A stretch of 64,000 nucleotides of DNA from Ignelater luminosus (Eukaryota > Arthropoda > Insecta > Coleoptera > Elateridae), in NCBI GenBank assembly GCA_011009095.1, contig VTPC01089954.1:585742-649741 (forward strand). Direction: 5' to 3'. Each line of letters opens with the position of its first letter. The first letter of the stretch is position 1. The translations under genes were made by a program, and so were the position numbers. Below the pieces are notes generated by a model. It ran no database searches and was not told the origin of the DNA. It saw only the letters and a program-made list of their open reading frames with translations. Shown here piece by piece: positions 45,101 through 58,418 of this stretch.

Positions 45101-48095
45101 ACTTTCAATAAACCTAACCAGAAGGCTAATCCTAGCAGACCGCTCGGGAAATGTTTACAAGAGATTTGCAACGTAGGAAATCTGTTAGAAGCTGAGTTTA
45201 TGCAAATACAAACATCAAAGTAAATAATATATTCGACTAATGTGAGTGATATTATATGTTAAATTAGCATATTAATATGAAACTAGGCAATAAAGCTTTT
45301 AATTTTCCGAATTTACCCGATAAAATGTTGCTAATGCAAATTTTAATTTAACTTCTGCTTTATTTATTTCCTTTCACGACGCTTCAAGCTCGAAAGTAAA
45401 TGCAGCATTGATTTAATCCTTATTCGTTTTATATATTTATTTAACTGTTTTTACGAGAGAGTAATTTTTAAAGATGAAGTGGTTTTTGTTTTTCTTTCTA
45501 CTACATTTCCCCCTTGGAGCAGCCGGTTATCATTTCTTTTAGTTGAGCGTTGGAGATGATAAAATATTTAAGGCAACCAGCGGCGAGAAAAAGTAATTCT
45601 ATAATGTGTATCTACTGGTTTTATTTTATTCTAAATTTTAAAGATTTATCAAGACTTAAAGATTATTTAGAACGAACTTTTTTTCATTTAATTTGAGATA
45701 AAAGCAGCACACACAAAATTGATGATACCGGCATACTAATTTTCTCTTAATTCTGCAAAAAATTGAAGACCCATCAGGAGTATAAAACCTCGATGTTATC
45801 AGAAATATCCTATGTAGTTGTGCGTCTACGTATACGATTTGTATTTTATCTGTTTAGAAAAAATATTACTATCGTGTGGTATTTAAATATTATCTTTGCC
45901 TCCGGAAATTATTAAAAAATGTGGTGACTCTGCTCTGCGTCATATTTAAATGTTATCTCTTTATGGTTGCTCTTCTTTTGTTTGCCGTTTATTTACTTTT
46001 TGCAAACTTCCTATAATTAATTTAAAAAATCCTTTTTTAACCGTACTTAGAAGATCCCATTAAGACCTTTTCAAATTTGTTTTTTGCAAAAAGGCTTAAA
46101 ACAGACTATACGCAGATTATCGTGGAAATATTAATCTTAATTTCTTACCTTTTTTTGTTTATTCAAGTTGAGAGGTTGTTTCTCTTGAATGAAATTTACA
46201 TTTTACTCGCCGTAGGTATCTTCAGGCAATGCTTTATTTTTTAAACATTCTAACAAGAGCTTGAGAAATTATGATAGTTACAATTTCATGTTGATTACCC
46301 ATACATCCTTCTGCTGTACTCCTATTACCTAACAGAATAAATAAACAGATTTTCCACCTTTTACGCAAAACATTCAGAACATTTTAGCAAAATCAACAAG
46401 AACGAAAAGATGATGTTTTGTCTAGAGCAAATTATAAGTTGGCAGTAAAAATTTTACAAACGCATAAATATAGAATCAGAAAGCAATATTGTTTTTAAAG
46501 TCGTTTCCTCTTTTATTTCCCAGCAGTTTCCGTTATTGATCCAATAACATTTTTAACTTAATAGTTGAATAGCACACGTTACTTCAGGAAATTAGTAACG
46601 TATAATGGTATTGTTAGTCTCATTATGAAGCATAATCTATTTGTATCTACAGCAGTACAGAACCATTGTAAAAGCAAATAAATGTGAAGTCTTAATTTGT
46701 TACATGCAGGACCGCCGGGTGCCGGGTGTACTGAATATGAGCCGCCTTTGCACACCAACTTTAAAAATCTCCCCTTTTGTTTTCCGCAGGTGCTTATGAG
46801 GGGTACTCTTTGGACTCCAAAAAAATATCGCCCTTTTGATTAGCCGCTTTGTGCGGTGAATAACCTGCACACCTACAAACGGCGATCCTGCTTACACGAT
46901 GAGGTTAATTATATATAAATTGTTAAATTCTCAACATATAGTAATGTAATAATAAGTAAATAAGGTATCAAGGTAGTGTGTGTAGAAGAGAGACCATAAG
47001 ACATGATAAATAAAGTGTAACCATTTAATATAATACATAAATTACTTTACACCAAATTAGACTCAATTGGCGGCCTTGGTTCTTGCTAATAGTAAATCTA
47101 TAGAAAATCTGTACAATATTCAAAACTTATCTAAGAATCATAATTGTTAACTTTAGTAGGAAGATGAATGAAACTATTTTATAACCAAGCTATTGCATAT
47201 CTATTCTTGATTAACAGACATATCAGGTAACTATACTCAAGTTTACATAACAGAAATCACTGCAAAGATGCCAAGCATTCATCGCTTCTTATGTAAGCTT
47301 AGCTATATTTAGAAATTTATTTAAGATATTCATTTGCCATCTTACACTACCTTTAGCAAGTGTAAACTTCAAATATAGATCGATTAGCAGATAACTTATA
47401 AAACACAAGCTGAATAATTAAATATAGGTTAGTTAATAGGTAGAAGTAGATTTTAAGAATCTGGATAATTGAACTAGATGCTATTCTTGGTAAATTTTAA
47501 AAATTTATATAGGTATTTTTGCACATCCAGAACAAATAGTACTTGTGATACACAAGCAAAAAGGCAACAAGAATCATAATAACAGTCTGGAGTAAAATTG
47601 TCCAATAAACTGAACAAATTAGAATTTAAGCAGCGTTAAAAGGCCGAAGATATTATACTCCTTTTCAATTGCTTTATAAGATCTTCTTTGAGCTGAAGTA
47701 TCTAGGACAACTAGAAGGAAAAACATAAACCTTCTTAACATCATTTCAAACACACATTTCTCTTTCTTTTTTGCAATCCAAGTTTCTCCCTCTTAATGGC
47801 AATTCCACAAGTTAAAGTTTGGAATCTTTTCTTTGCGTTCAAAAATGATTTGAAATGTCAAGAATAAAATCTTATTTTAAGTTGTTGGAATTTGGTCAAA
47901 ATTATAGTTGAACTAACATGACTTACAGCTAGAAAGAAAGAGATAAAATTAAAGGAAACCCAAATTCACGTAAATTACATTATTAGCTTTGCTGAACACT
48001 AAGGATAACAATAGCAGATCTTAGCGAGAATAGCTAGAAAGTTTGTTTTGGTATCAAATGTAGATTATTCTATTGCCTTAATTTTTTTGTCTTTC
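42190..48095. other. Gene-free stretch
   Basis: The only unusual item is a GC-richer block at about 46708-46900 (ACCGCCGGGTGCCGGGTGT, CCGCTTTGTGCGG), of unknown origin. No coding or RNA feature is supported. Confidence 0.4.
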
Positions 48096-48554
48096 ACTTA
48101 TTTCCAGTAATGAAATTTCCTAAAACTGAAAAAGGAAGTTGAGAATATAAAGCAAAAAATTAGCAGTATTTGAAACAGAAGGAAAAAGAAAAAATGTTGT
48201 AGAGCAAGGTGTGGATATGTGAATATATACAGAGGATGCCAATACAGAACTGGAACCGGACGTGGAAATAAAGAAAGCAAGCAAGTTGAGTACAAGAACT
48301 TGCTTCATTGGTGTATACAAGATCGAAGATAAAACAAAAACTATGAAGAATAAGGCCAAGCTGAAAAGATGCAAGGATGCGATTTATATCAATGATGATA
48401 TGACAAAGGAATAACGGTTGATACAAAGCAAATTAAGGAAAATTGCTTGAGACAAAGGACAAATACCACTGAAAATTAAAAACAGAAATAGCTGTAAATC
48501 AAAACTAGTGTAGACAGAAGTTGAAAAGAATAATAGAGAGACGACAAAAATAAC

Positions 48555-49020
48555 AAGCTTGGTAACATGGAATGTCCAAAGCCTGACAGGTAAAGAAGAA
48601 GAAGTAATAAAAGAGATAGAAAAAGACAATGTAGACAATTGGATATCACTGAAACGAAAAGAAAATGATCTGGACTGAAAAGAATGCATAAAGAGTACAG
48701 GTTAATCTGGAGCGTGGCTAAGAAAAATGAATGGACAAGCACCGGTGTAGGACTAATAATACAAAAAGACATAACAAACACAATTGATGCAATAAAATAT
48801 ATAAACGCAAGCATATTACTAATTAAATTCAGCTAGAAGGGGAACCAAATTTCTAGAACATAGCTGTAGCTTATAGTCCTACTGGAGACCCAAAGAAAGA
48901 AGAACAAGAAAACTTCACGTACAGCTGCAGAAATTACATGGTAAAGAATTAGTCAAAGGAGAAATAATAGTTTAGGTAACCTTAACGGGAGAGTTGGAAA
49001 CAATGAACCAGGAAGTGCAA
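48555..49020 (+). pseudogene. LINE endonuclease remnant
   Basis: ITSLVTWNVQSLTGKEEEVI (from about 48553) matches the conserved TWNV start of LINE endonucleases. NEWTSTGVGLIIQKDI and VAYSPTGDPKKEEQENF follow in shifted frames. NLNGRVGNNEPGS (about 48978) matches the GD.NA..G block, with Asn where the catalytic Asp is expected. Confidence 0.6.
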
Positions 49021-49979
49021 GAATATATATATATATATTAGCGCTGAAGGCGAAAGTGTACAAAACTGAACGGCGAGACAATAGTAGAATTACGCAGAAA
49101 GCACCAAACTCAAACATAAACATATTTATAAAATAACTTAGGAGAGAAAAGAAACAAATGCAAAATCAATCGTCGACTACTTTTTAATGGATAAACTATA
49201 TTGTGGGGAAAAGGTAAGGACATAAAGTTGCACAGGGGACATGAAATAGGAAGCGACTGTTATGTATACAACCTTACAGTTACAGACCAATGGAAGGTTA
49301 AAGGTATTAAAATAGTTAGAAATGAGAAAATTAGAAGTTACAAACTAAAGAACAGAAGTTAGGAAGAAGTATCAAGAAATATTAGAAGTAACAAGAAGCG
49401 ATGGTGAAGCACTAAATCGTCCAGAAACTTTTTGGGAATATTGTAAAAAAGCAATGATTAAAATAAAAAAGGAAAGTATGTGGTACAGTAAAGGTTAAAC
49501 AAGAGAGCGGCGCTAAAAGAACGGAATACTGTGGAGTGACAAAATGAAACAATGTAAAAGTTAAAAACCAGAAAAGGCAAAAATATGTAAGTGTCAGAAT
49601 GGATGAAGATTATATAACGAATAGGTATAAGAACACAATGAAAAAGGTCTCTGTAGCTATAAAGAAAGGGAAGCAACAAACATGGATAAATTTTGGTAAT
49701 AGAGTGAAGGTGTCACACGTGAATTTTATAATGTAATAAAAAACATAAAAACAAAAAGAAATTAAAGGACAAAACCAAGAACATATTGACAACTGATAAA
49801 GGAATGATGCAGAGATGGGAGCAATGTTTCTAAGAATTGCTAACGAATAAAGTAGAAACCCGAGATAGATGTTTTAAGGATAACAAACAAACAAAAAAGT
49901 ATAAACTCTAGAAATAGAAGAGATTCATTAGAAAAACTGAAATATGGAAAGGTCGCAGGAATTGACGACATAGGTTCAG

Positions 49980-50475
49980 AAATGGTGTTAAAGGGAATAT
50001 CTAACGTGGAACTGCAGGAAGGCAAAGTACTGCAAGACTGGCAAACAGGGATAAAAAAAGGTGACAATCGAAGCTGTAGTAACTGCAGTGGAATAACGCT
50101 AAGTAATATACCCAAGAAAATTTTAGAAAAGAACCTAAAGCAACAAATAAATCAAATAATAGATGAAGCACAATATGGTTTCAAAAACCACAGAAATACT
50201 AAGACTTATTTTCCGGGAGTTAATTACAAGAAAAAAAAATAATGAATAAATTAAGCATATGAAAAGAGTAGCTGCCTAGTAAGAATTAGACATCAAAAGA
50301 ATTGATTCTTTCCCAACATGGGAGGGTGTTAAACAAGGATGTAGTCTCAGTCCCCTACTTTTCACACTTCTTTTGAATGACGTAACGAAAGTCTGTAAAC
50401 CAGAACTAATTAATTTTGAAGTAGGATACCGAAGACTGAAAACAGTGAAAACCAACGAGAACAATTTAAACACTT
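49980..50475 (+). pseudogene. LINE reverse transcriptase remnant
   Basis: 49982-50242 is open and reads DWQTGIKKGDNRSCSNCSGI then TLSNIPKKILEK and IIDEAQYGFKNHRNTKTYF, the RT fingers blocks (usually KKGD..DC.NYRGI and EAQ.GFR..RST). 50318-50400 reads WEGVKQGCSLSPLLFTLLLN, the G.RQGCPLSPLLF block. The palm YADD box between and after these blocks is not readable. Confidence 0.7.
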
Positions 50476-50798
50476 ATATATACAAGAGGTGGAAAAAAGA
50501 GAAATTAAGGTAAACGTAGCTAAAGCAAAAACAATTATTATAGCCAAAGAAAGAAAACAGGGAAAGTTTACAAAAATCTGGGGTCAATAATAAACCAATA
50601 CGGAAATATTCAAGAGGAAATCAACGAAAGGGTGGAGGCCGTTGACAAACTGTTCAAGGTCATAAGAACAATTCTCCTGGGAAGAAAGAAATTCGTGAAT
50701 TTTGTTAAAACAGAAATAATATATAACAAAGAGGCACTACCAGTGCTTACATACATGAAAGCTGTACGCTGAACAATAGAACAAGAATCAAGCTGAGA

Positions 50799-51041
50799 GT
50801 GACAGAAATAGGATTCTTAAGGCGAATAGTAAATAAAACGAGAAGAGATAAAATAAAAAACGAAATTATCAGGAATTATCCTATTAAAGCAATCATTAGA
50901 GAAAGACAACTTGAATGGTTCGGGCATTTATTAAGAATGCAAGAATGGAGAGTAGCAAAGATAATGTATAAGACAAAAAGTTTAGATAAGAGAAGAAAAG
51001 GAAGACCGAAACATGGGAAGAAGAAATCAAGAGTTTTCTAG
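50799..51041 (+). pseudogene. LINE C-terminal segment
   Basis: The sequence reads AIIRERQLEWFGHLLRMQEW, then RVAKIMYKTKS and RRKGRPKHG. The RQL.WFGHL.RM...R..K......G.R..GRPK pattern is typical of the end of many insect LINE ORF2 proteins. The stop lies at 51039-51041. Confidence 0.65.
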
Positions 51042-51199
51042 GGAATAAAGACATGAGATGGAAGCAGGTATGAAACTATGCAAGAGACAGAAACAAATGG
51101 AAAAAAAATTGTAATGATCTTAGAGAATCAAACTCAAGACCAACAATCTTAACGCCTAGCAGCAGATATAGGCTTAAGCTTTAGGTAAGTAAGTAAGAT

Positions 51200-54100
51200 C
51201 TTTTCAGAAAGATTATTTATTATTTCAGTAGTCCATGTACATAAGTTTTCAAATCACCGCATACAATCTCCCCATTTTATCGTGTTACCAACACAAATTG
51301 CATGAGCATATTTTTCATAGATGATTCGTAAGTACGAACAAAATTTTCCATTCTTTGGAAAGGACATTTGACATTTAAGTCATATCAGCCTGCCCTGCCG
51401 TAAAGGTACGATAACAATGAATAGCCATCGTTAAAATTCTATACTCTGCAATGTGTGTTGCCTATCCTGATTAAACGCGTAAAAATGGGTAGATTGTATT
51501 TAGAAGTTTTAAGCCAAAATGATTTTGAGGCAATTAGTTACACCAAACTGGTCGAATATTTGTCTCGGTTTTCTCCACTGGATTTTTTTACGTTTTTAAA
51601 CCGATTTTTAACCTTTAGCTTTTTTTTTCTAGTTCTGTTTGTTGTTTTTATTCTGTCAGTTTTCTGGGAATATTGTAATTTTTCAACAATAAAATCTTAC
51701 AGAAATAATTTATGGATTTAGAAAGACGATGATAATAAGCTGTTTATTTTTCTACAATTTTATTTTCAGTTTTTAAAAAGTATCTTGTATAGAAAAGGGT
51801 TTGACGGTTACTTATTAACACCTTGCAAAAATAAAAAAGAAATTGTAAAGCTTATCTGGAAATTTTAAGCTCTAACTTGTGAATTTGACACGACCGTTCG
51901 ATATCAAAAGATATTTGTGACAGAGTAAACTAAAAACAAAACAGCTCCTAAATGAAAAAGGGATTATGGTAGGCGAACAATAGAACAAAACCGCTTCGTT
52001 TATGTAAAATAAACCTTTGGATAAACTGCCAATCTACAGAACTTGTTGTTTTGTAAATTTTGTGTCGAACTTTATCTGTATTGAAACCCGGAACCAGTCG
52101 ATACTGTCGAGTTAGTTTCTGCCTTTTTTGTATATCGAATGATCCTTCAGAGACCACGAACATGTTACGTCGCTTTGCTAAGTCCAAAAGTTATCTTTAA
52201 GCCGTTACAGGAAACCCAAACTTGTCTCTAGTCATTAACAGTAATTAAATTCCTTAACTATAAAACAATTTTTATTATTTGTCAAGTGAAACCCTTCTAC
52301 ATGGAAATGCTTCTACTAAAAATATATCTAAACTCCAGTTAAACGTTCATTTTAAAAATCCTTACAACACAAAAGCTGTGTATTACCGTGGCAGATTGAT
52401 GTTATCCAGATAAGCGTCCGATCGCATTTCAATCGAGTTTACAATGAGAACAAACGAAATCCACGATGAACAAAAGCCGACCACTAAGCGCCATTACGAA
52501 CTGCACCACCATCTATAACAGAAGAACCCCTGCGTTAAAAGCTCGACTGTCTATAATAGGATTATAACCGTAAAAAATGTATAAATAAAATCGTTGTAAA
52601 AGAGAGCAAATTTTAGATTTTATTTCCATTTTTTTTGAGATTCCACCTCCGAAAACTAATTTAAGTTTAAATTATTCTAAGAAAAGTTTGGTTTTCGAAT
52701 TTCCGCGCTGGGACACGTGAGGGCCTACCGGTGTTTTCGAAAGTTTAAGCCTTGGGATCAAAACTGCAACAATCCATACCCGTTATGTTTGAAAAGCGAT
52801 CAACGTATCGGCACTTGTTATGCGAACGGAGTAAAGCGTACGGAGATTGAAAACAAAAAAATTTTATCGCTTTTTTTTATTAATATGTACGAGCAAAAAA
52901 GTGTATAGCACAGAGAAAATGCAATATCAAGTTTGCGCACAATTTTGCTTACAGATCACGCACCTTTATTCCTTTTTTAACTAAAAATCGTGGTTTATGT
53001 TTCCTCTTGCACAATAGAGGGTATACAATTGCTACAAAAGTGGCCCGTGATGGGAGGTAAAAACGCTTTTTGCTACTTTCAGTAAACTTCCACTACAAAA
53101 CAACCCTTACGCCAATTCTCAAAGGTACCACTGAGTATTCGGAACACGCAAATGTTCCCTTGATATATTTTCTTTAAAAGGTTTAGTGAAAACTGAAATT
53201 GTCAAGCATGTTAATAACAAATTTGAATATTTTTACAAAATGCGCAAGAATGTAAATGACCTTATTATTCCGGTGAGTTTGTAATAACTAGAAATCTCTT
53301 ACGAAAAGTCGGAAGGCAGAAAAAGTGTTAGGAAGGATTTGCCTAGATTGACAATAAATCTTTAAACTCAACGATTAAAAACCACCAAGACTTTAACAAC
53401 TCTTCTCTAAATTCCTTTCGTATTTTTTTTCATTTTGAGAATCACTGGTATCATGAGTTTCAGACTTTCTCAATTAGAGTAATTAATTCCGCATCTTCTT
53501 AGCTAAGAAATTCTAAAAACGCAATAACTCTTGGAATGTTTTGTATGTAATAATTAGCGAATTGCTTTAAGGTAGATGCCTCTGCTTTGAATTTTCGAGG
53601 CAACTCGTGGTTTAGTAATGCGTTGTTACATTACAATCAGTTGTTATAAGTTTGTTACTACAGTTTCTGGTTGGAAATTCATTAGTTCTAAAGTATTGTA
53701 TACACAGACGTTTCTAAGTTGTAAATTTACAGTTGAGCACTATCATAATTTTGAGTAGGTACAGAACAAAAATGTAACTAAAGTTATCCTATCACTGCGG
53801 CTCAACTCATTAAGGAGACGAGCGGATTTGTTCAGCAATTTCCACATTGATCTTGCGCCACAAGTTAAATTCTAATCGCTTCCTCTTAAGAGCCTAGTCG
53901 ATGCCGACGGGATTAAGAAATAAGCTGTCAATAATGCCTCACAATTTTGTTTGGTGTACAACATCAAGTCAAATGGGCACCTAAACCTTAGCGATTTAAA
54001 ACTTCTGATCTTCTTTGCGTTTTGACCCCGACTCAGGTTAACAAAGTTCGGGTGACTTCAAGCTCACCTGTAAGCTACTTTTAATTAAGCTTCTTAGAAA

Positions 54101-54985
54101 TCAAAACAAACAAATAAGGGATCAAATTGATTAATAAATAAAAACTTTAAGTTCAGCTTTACGTTTATGGCCGACCAGCGATCTCTGTAAACAAAATTTT
54201 AAATAATTCGAACAAAGGAACTTAAAATATTTTTTATATTATTTAGTCAAAACACTGACAAATAAGACTTTGATAGGAAAAAGGAGGTCGAAGTTTCTTG
54301 TTACCAAATAGACGTTAAAGTCCGTTTTAACTTCTAAAAAAAAATAAAATATTACAGGATTACTGATCCTTGATGTTACATTAATTATACGAATTGATCT
54401 TCGAGCGTGTGAAGTATTCGCAGGAATTAATGCACTAGGTCAGTAAATGAACTTTTCCCCAAGCAATTCAGTCTCACAAACCGTATTACACGTCAAACGT
54501 TCTTTACCAAACAAATAACATCGGATTAATTACACAACTCCAATAGTCGTACTTGCCAAACTAATTATCACTTGGATTCCGCACCAAAAGTCCACAAAAC
54601 TTATTTTGATGTGTATTGAAAACGCATTAAACAGGAACATACCACAATGAACTAAATATAGGAATGTACACAAAAAGGTTTATTTTTATTAGTATGAGAT
54701 TATTGTGCCTCAACTGTAGGGGTTACTGGCACTGTACTAACAATTGAATATTTAAACAGACTTTCTTTTATTAATTATATAAAAATTTAATTAATATAGA
54801 ACAATGATGTGCAACAAAACACAGGACAGTATTTGAGAATTTATTAAAATTGTGTTACATAGACCTAAAAGATTCTTCTGTGTATAATTATGCTATCGCT
54901 GGACAATGTTAACAGGAATAATAAAACTTAGACAAAACACTTACTATCATGATAATTTTAAAGTACTGTTGATTAGCTGCAAATA
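51200..54985. other. Gene-free stretch
   Basis: No supported gene. A minus-strand frame (52187-51948) has a faint small-heat-shock-like look that I do not accept. Nothing else is recognised. Confidence 0.4.
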
Positions 54986-54987
54986 TA

Positions 54988-56576
54988 CACTCATGGACAA
55001 AAATGTGGAATATTTTGAAATTATAAATATTTTCAATATGATGATTCAAGTTACCTAAACACTTTGTACTAGAAAGAACACTTTATTTTACCTATTTTAG
55101 GCAAATAATTGTAAATTTTATGAGAATGAAAGTGTGAAAAAACAATTTTTGTAATGTACTGAAAACTAAGAAAAAGAACTTGAAACTTAATGTTACTTAA
55201 GACGCCACACTTTAACGTTTCAGTTGAAACACAATAAAATTAGTAGCGAGTATTCCCTTCTCGAGCTTTAATGACTGCTTGTATCCTTCTTGGCATGCTG
55301 TGAATTGAAATTTGAATAGTCTCTTGAGAAACTGCATTCTATTCCTCTTGTGCTGCAATCCTCAACTCTCCCAGTGTCATAGGAACAGGATTTCTTTCCC
55401 GAATGCGGCGTTTTAGTGTGTCCTACAAATGCTTGATCGGATTTAAATCCGGACTATATGGTATCCAATCCAATGTTTCAATCTGAACCTCATTAAGGTA
55501 AGAATTCATTATCCTAGCGGTATGAGGACGTGCGTTATTTTGCATTAACACGAATCTGTCATACCCAATATGGTCGACAAATGGCAAAACATGATCTGGT
55601 AAAAGATTTTCAATGTACATGTCAGCTGTCATTCGCCCAATCAGTTCCACAAGTTCGGTACGTCCTTCCCAAGTAATACCGCCCCTAACCTTTATGCCGC
55701 CACCACCAAAACTAACGCTCTGTATGAGGTTACAGCTGGCATACCGTTCACCAACCCTTCCGTAGACGTAGTTTCGTCCATCTGGTTTCCATAATTGAAT
55801 TCTGGGCTTATCTGTGAACAGAATAATTTTCCATTGCTCGATAGTCCAATTGACATGTGTTCTGGCAAATTCTAATCGACGTCTTTTGTCGTTTTAGGAG
55901 AGACGTGGAACTTTGCCAGGGCGTCTTGGTTTTAGATCAGCATCTTTTAATCTTCGTTTGACTGTTTTAGAACTAACATTAACTTGTCTCACATTTAACA
56001 ACTCGTTTCTGAGATGCGTGGATGTTAATGAGCAATTTCACAAGCTATGAAAAATAAAAAACGGTCATCAACGGCACTTGTACATCTTTTTTCTTCCTTG
56101 ATCCGGTCTTCTTCTGTAACTTCCCGTTTCATGATATCTTTTTAAAATTTTGACACAGCAAATTGGGTTATTTGCAATGTTTTTCTATATATATCCTTAC
56201 GCCGTATCCTTTGTCAGACAAAGTTACAATTTGTACTACTTTAACTTCATCGCAATGTCTGATGGGTGGCATTACATTGTTTTAAAAAGTGAAAAATGTA
56301 AACGCAATTCACTAAGTTTTTTTTATAAGCTTAACTTAAAACTACTTAAATCTCAACAAATCTGACAATTTTAGGGCAATGTTTTTCAATAAAACACAGG
56401 AGTGGCAATACATGTTATTAAAATTATTTAAACGTCAAAATAATTATAAACAATTGCTTACACCGGCCTAATAAGTAAATAACATCAATATAAATGTAAG
56501 TTTGCAGCAATATTTCGTAATTATTTTCAAGTAATTGTGATAACAAAAAATATTCCATATTTTTGTCTATGAGTGT
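54988..56576 (-). mobile_element. Dead Tc1-like transposon
   Basis: The left end CACTCATGGACAAAAATGTG and the complement of the right end CACTCATAGACAAAAATATG both continue GAATATTTT, giving about 29 bp with two mismatches. TA flanks both sides (54986-54987 and 56577-56578). The 1589-bp element carries a minus-strand transposase relic. It is older than the 1305-bp mariner-like copies but has both ends. Confidence 0.8.
55240..56132 (-). pseudogene. Tc1-like DD34E transposase, inactivated
   Basis: The reading starts at ATG 56132 (MKREVTEEDRIKEEKR), then breaks. It resumes with RRLEFARTHVNWTIEQWKII then LFTDKPRIQLWKPDGRN, where DK replaces DE after the first Asp. An open stretch of 75 codons (55650-55423) holds MQNNARPHTA and YSPDLNPIKHL. 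In Tc1 family proteins these read QDN..PHT and SPDLNPIEH, so the second catalytic Asp is Asn and the catalytic Glu is Lys. The tail continues past a stop to AREGNTRY and a stop at 55242-55240. Several stops and frameshifts also break it. Confidence 0.75.
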
Positions 56577-56579
56577 ATA

Positions 56580-58415
56580 TACTTTTCTGTGACTGTTTTA
56601 CTAAAATATTTTATGACGCAGATGTAAATATTGAGGCATGTTACACACATATTTTGTGTAATGATTTGTGTACTTATCTGTTGCGGCCAACTCTAATTGA
56701 TCTTATGAAGTCTTGTAGAAATATAATAATTGTATATGTACTAGCAACATAATAAAATTAAGGTAGATTTAGTTATGGGTATCCGTGTAACTCACGATGA
56801 GCCTTCAAAGTGTCATCTAACAACGTATATTGAGTAACATATTTTGTGCATAATAACCTGACAATGTTTTTATGTTTTTATAAATGAATTGAGCGATACA
56901 TTTGAAGAATACTAAATAATCTAGTCAAAATCAATTAAAATTGTAACGCTCAAAGGTTCAGCAAATACTGTTTTTCGTATTTCAGACCTGTGATATTTGT
57001 ACAACACTTTTCAGCTGTTCCTAATGTCGAGTTGGATTAGAAATATCTTTCTGGCAGGTGTCTTTGCGGCATTTAGCCACGTAGACAAATCTGAAATCTC
57101 GTCTGCACCTCTACGTTACAGTACTGACGCAATTTCTCAGCAAGTGTATTATAGAATGCGTGGAAAATCACATATAATTATTAAATACATTTAACCAGGT
57201 CTGCAAAATGAAAGTTTTCCTGCATAAAGTTTAATAAGTGAAAAGCCATAATTCTGACCTGCTGAATTCGAATCTGATTTCCATTCTTTCGTATCACGTT
57301 AGGACTTTTTTTACAATTTTCATTAATTTTCTTTGGTTTACAGTAACGATTTCGATAAAAATACCCTTTCTGTAGCGATTTTTTTAATTTCTCCTCTCTA
57401 TTAAAAAAAGTGATGACGTCATCAACAATCTTTAAGCGGAAACGTTGCATATTTAAATTTGCTAATAAAGTTAGTTTTTTTTACATTTATAACAGGTTAC
57501 ATAAGAAAAAGAACGCTCTAAATGTTTACGTTTAGGTCAGTTGAGAAATAAATTTCTAAGTACTTACATAGAATATATTGAAAGACAAGGAACTGTTTAA
57601 GGCCTAACAAGATCCCCGGATTGATTTTTGATTTTTTTACTTGTGTAGCAATTTAACCGACAAGATCTACAATAATAGACCTCGTAATGACAACAAAAGC
57701 AATCTTTCTTATTTCACTGTTGTAATAGTAAATTTTAATCGGTACTCCTTGAGAATCATTATTCAAGTTTATTATATAAAGTGATTGCAAAATGCAATTC
57801 GTTATTTTTCTCGATCTTTTTAAATGTGTTTTTGTGACTTAACACAGAGTAAAGAAAGTTGCTGAAATCTGCGTGCAATTGTTTATCAAACCGCGGCCAA
57901 ATTCAATTTGACGCTCATAAAAGAATGAACCTGATGATAGTTGTGGAATACCGAAACGTTGCTTGGTAACTTAAACTAATTAGAAGTATTAGATCCAAGT
58001 CAAGTCGAATTTCCTTTCAGAGTACTATTGGGCATTAGAATGCGCAACTTTAACCGACCAGTTTTGAACACTCGAGACTTCACCACTTTTAGAACAGATA
58101 ACTGGAATGATGTATATCTGATTGAGTTTCTTTCAGATTTCTAGTGATTTAGAAGCTTAATAAGATTTGAAATCATATTTTAAAAAATGCAGAAGTGAAG
58201 AGACTAAGGAAAAGTGATGGAAACAATACTTGAGAAATTTGTACAGCGGGAACGATGTAAAGAATAAAGAATAAGAATGTAAAAAATGTAAAAAGGCCTT
58301 TACTACTAGCGGAGTTTTTTTACATAGATAGATAGAAGTGATATCCTGGAAAACCTGAGAACCGTGAAATAGTTAGGGAATTGTTTTATACAAAAAGTCA
58401 AAGTATTTGTCCAAA
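56580..58415. other. Gene-free stretch
   Basis: I see no recognisable gene or element. Confidence 0.4.
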
Positions 58416-58418
58416 ATA

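Larger units (their letters stand above)
48100..51196 (+). mobile_element. Decayed non-LTR retrotransposon (LINE)
   Basis: This is a purine-rich plus-strand remnant, in order: possible 5' or ORF1-like lysine-rich frames, an apurinic-type endonuclease, reverse transcriptase blocks, a basic C-terminal segment and a short (TAAG)n 3' tail at about 51184-51196. The tail sits just after CGCCTAGCAGCAGATATAGG. The whole reading frame is broken by many stops and frameshifts. The 5' limit is a guess. The pyrimidine-rich minus-strand frames in the same region are only its shadow. Confidence 0.65.

Noticed and set aside
48098-50115. Many minus-strand frames rich in Phe, Ser and Leu that look like membrane proteins
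   Set aside because: They are the complement of a purine-rich decayed LINE; composition creates hydrophobic frames.
51948-52187. Minus-strand frame with RQYRLVPGFNTDKV, faintly like the small heat-shock domain
   Set aside because: Only one short segment resembles the family and no surrounding domain or splice structure supports it.
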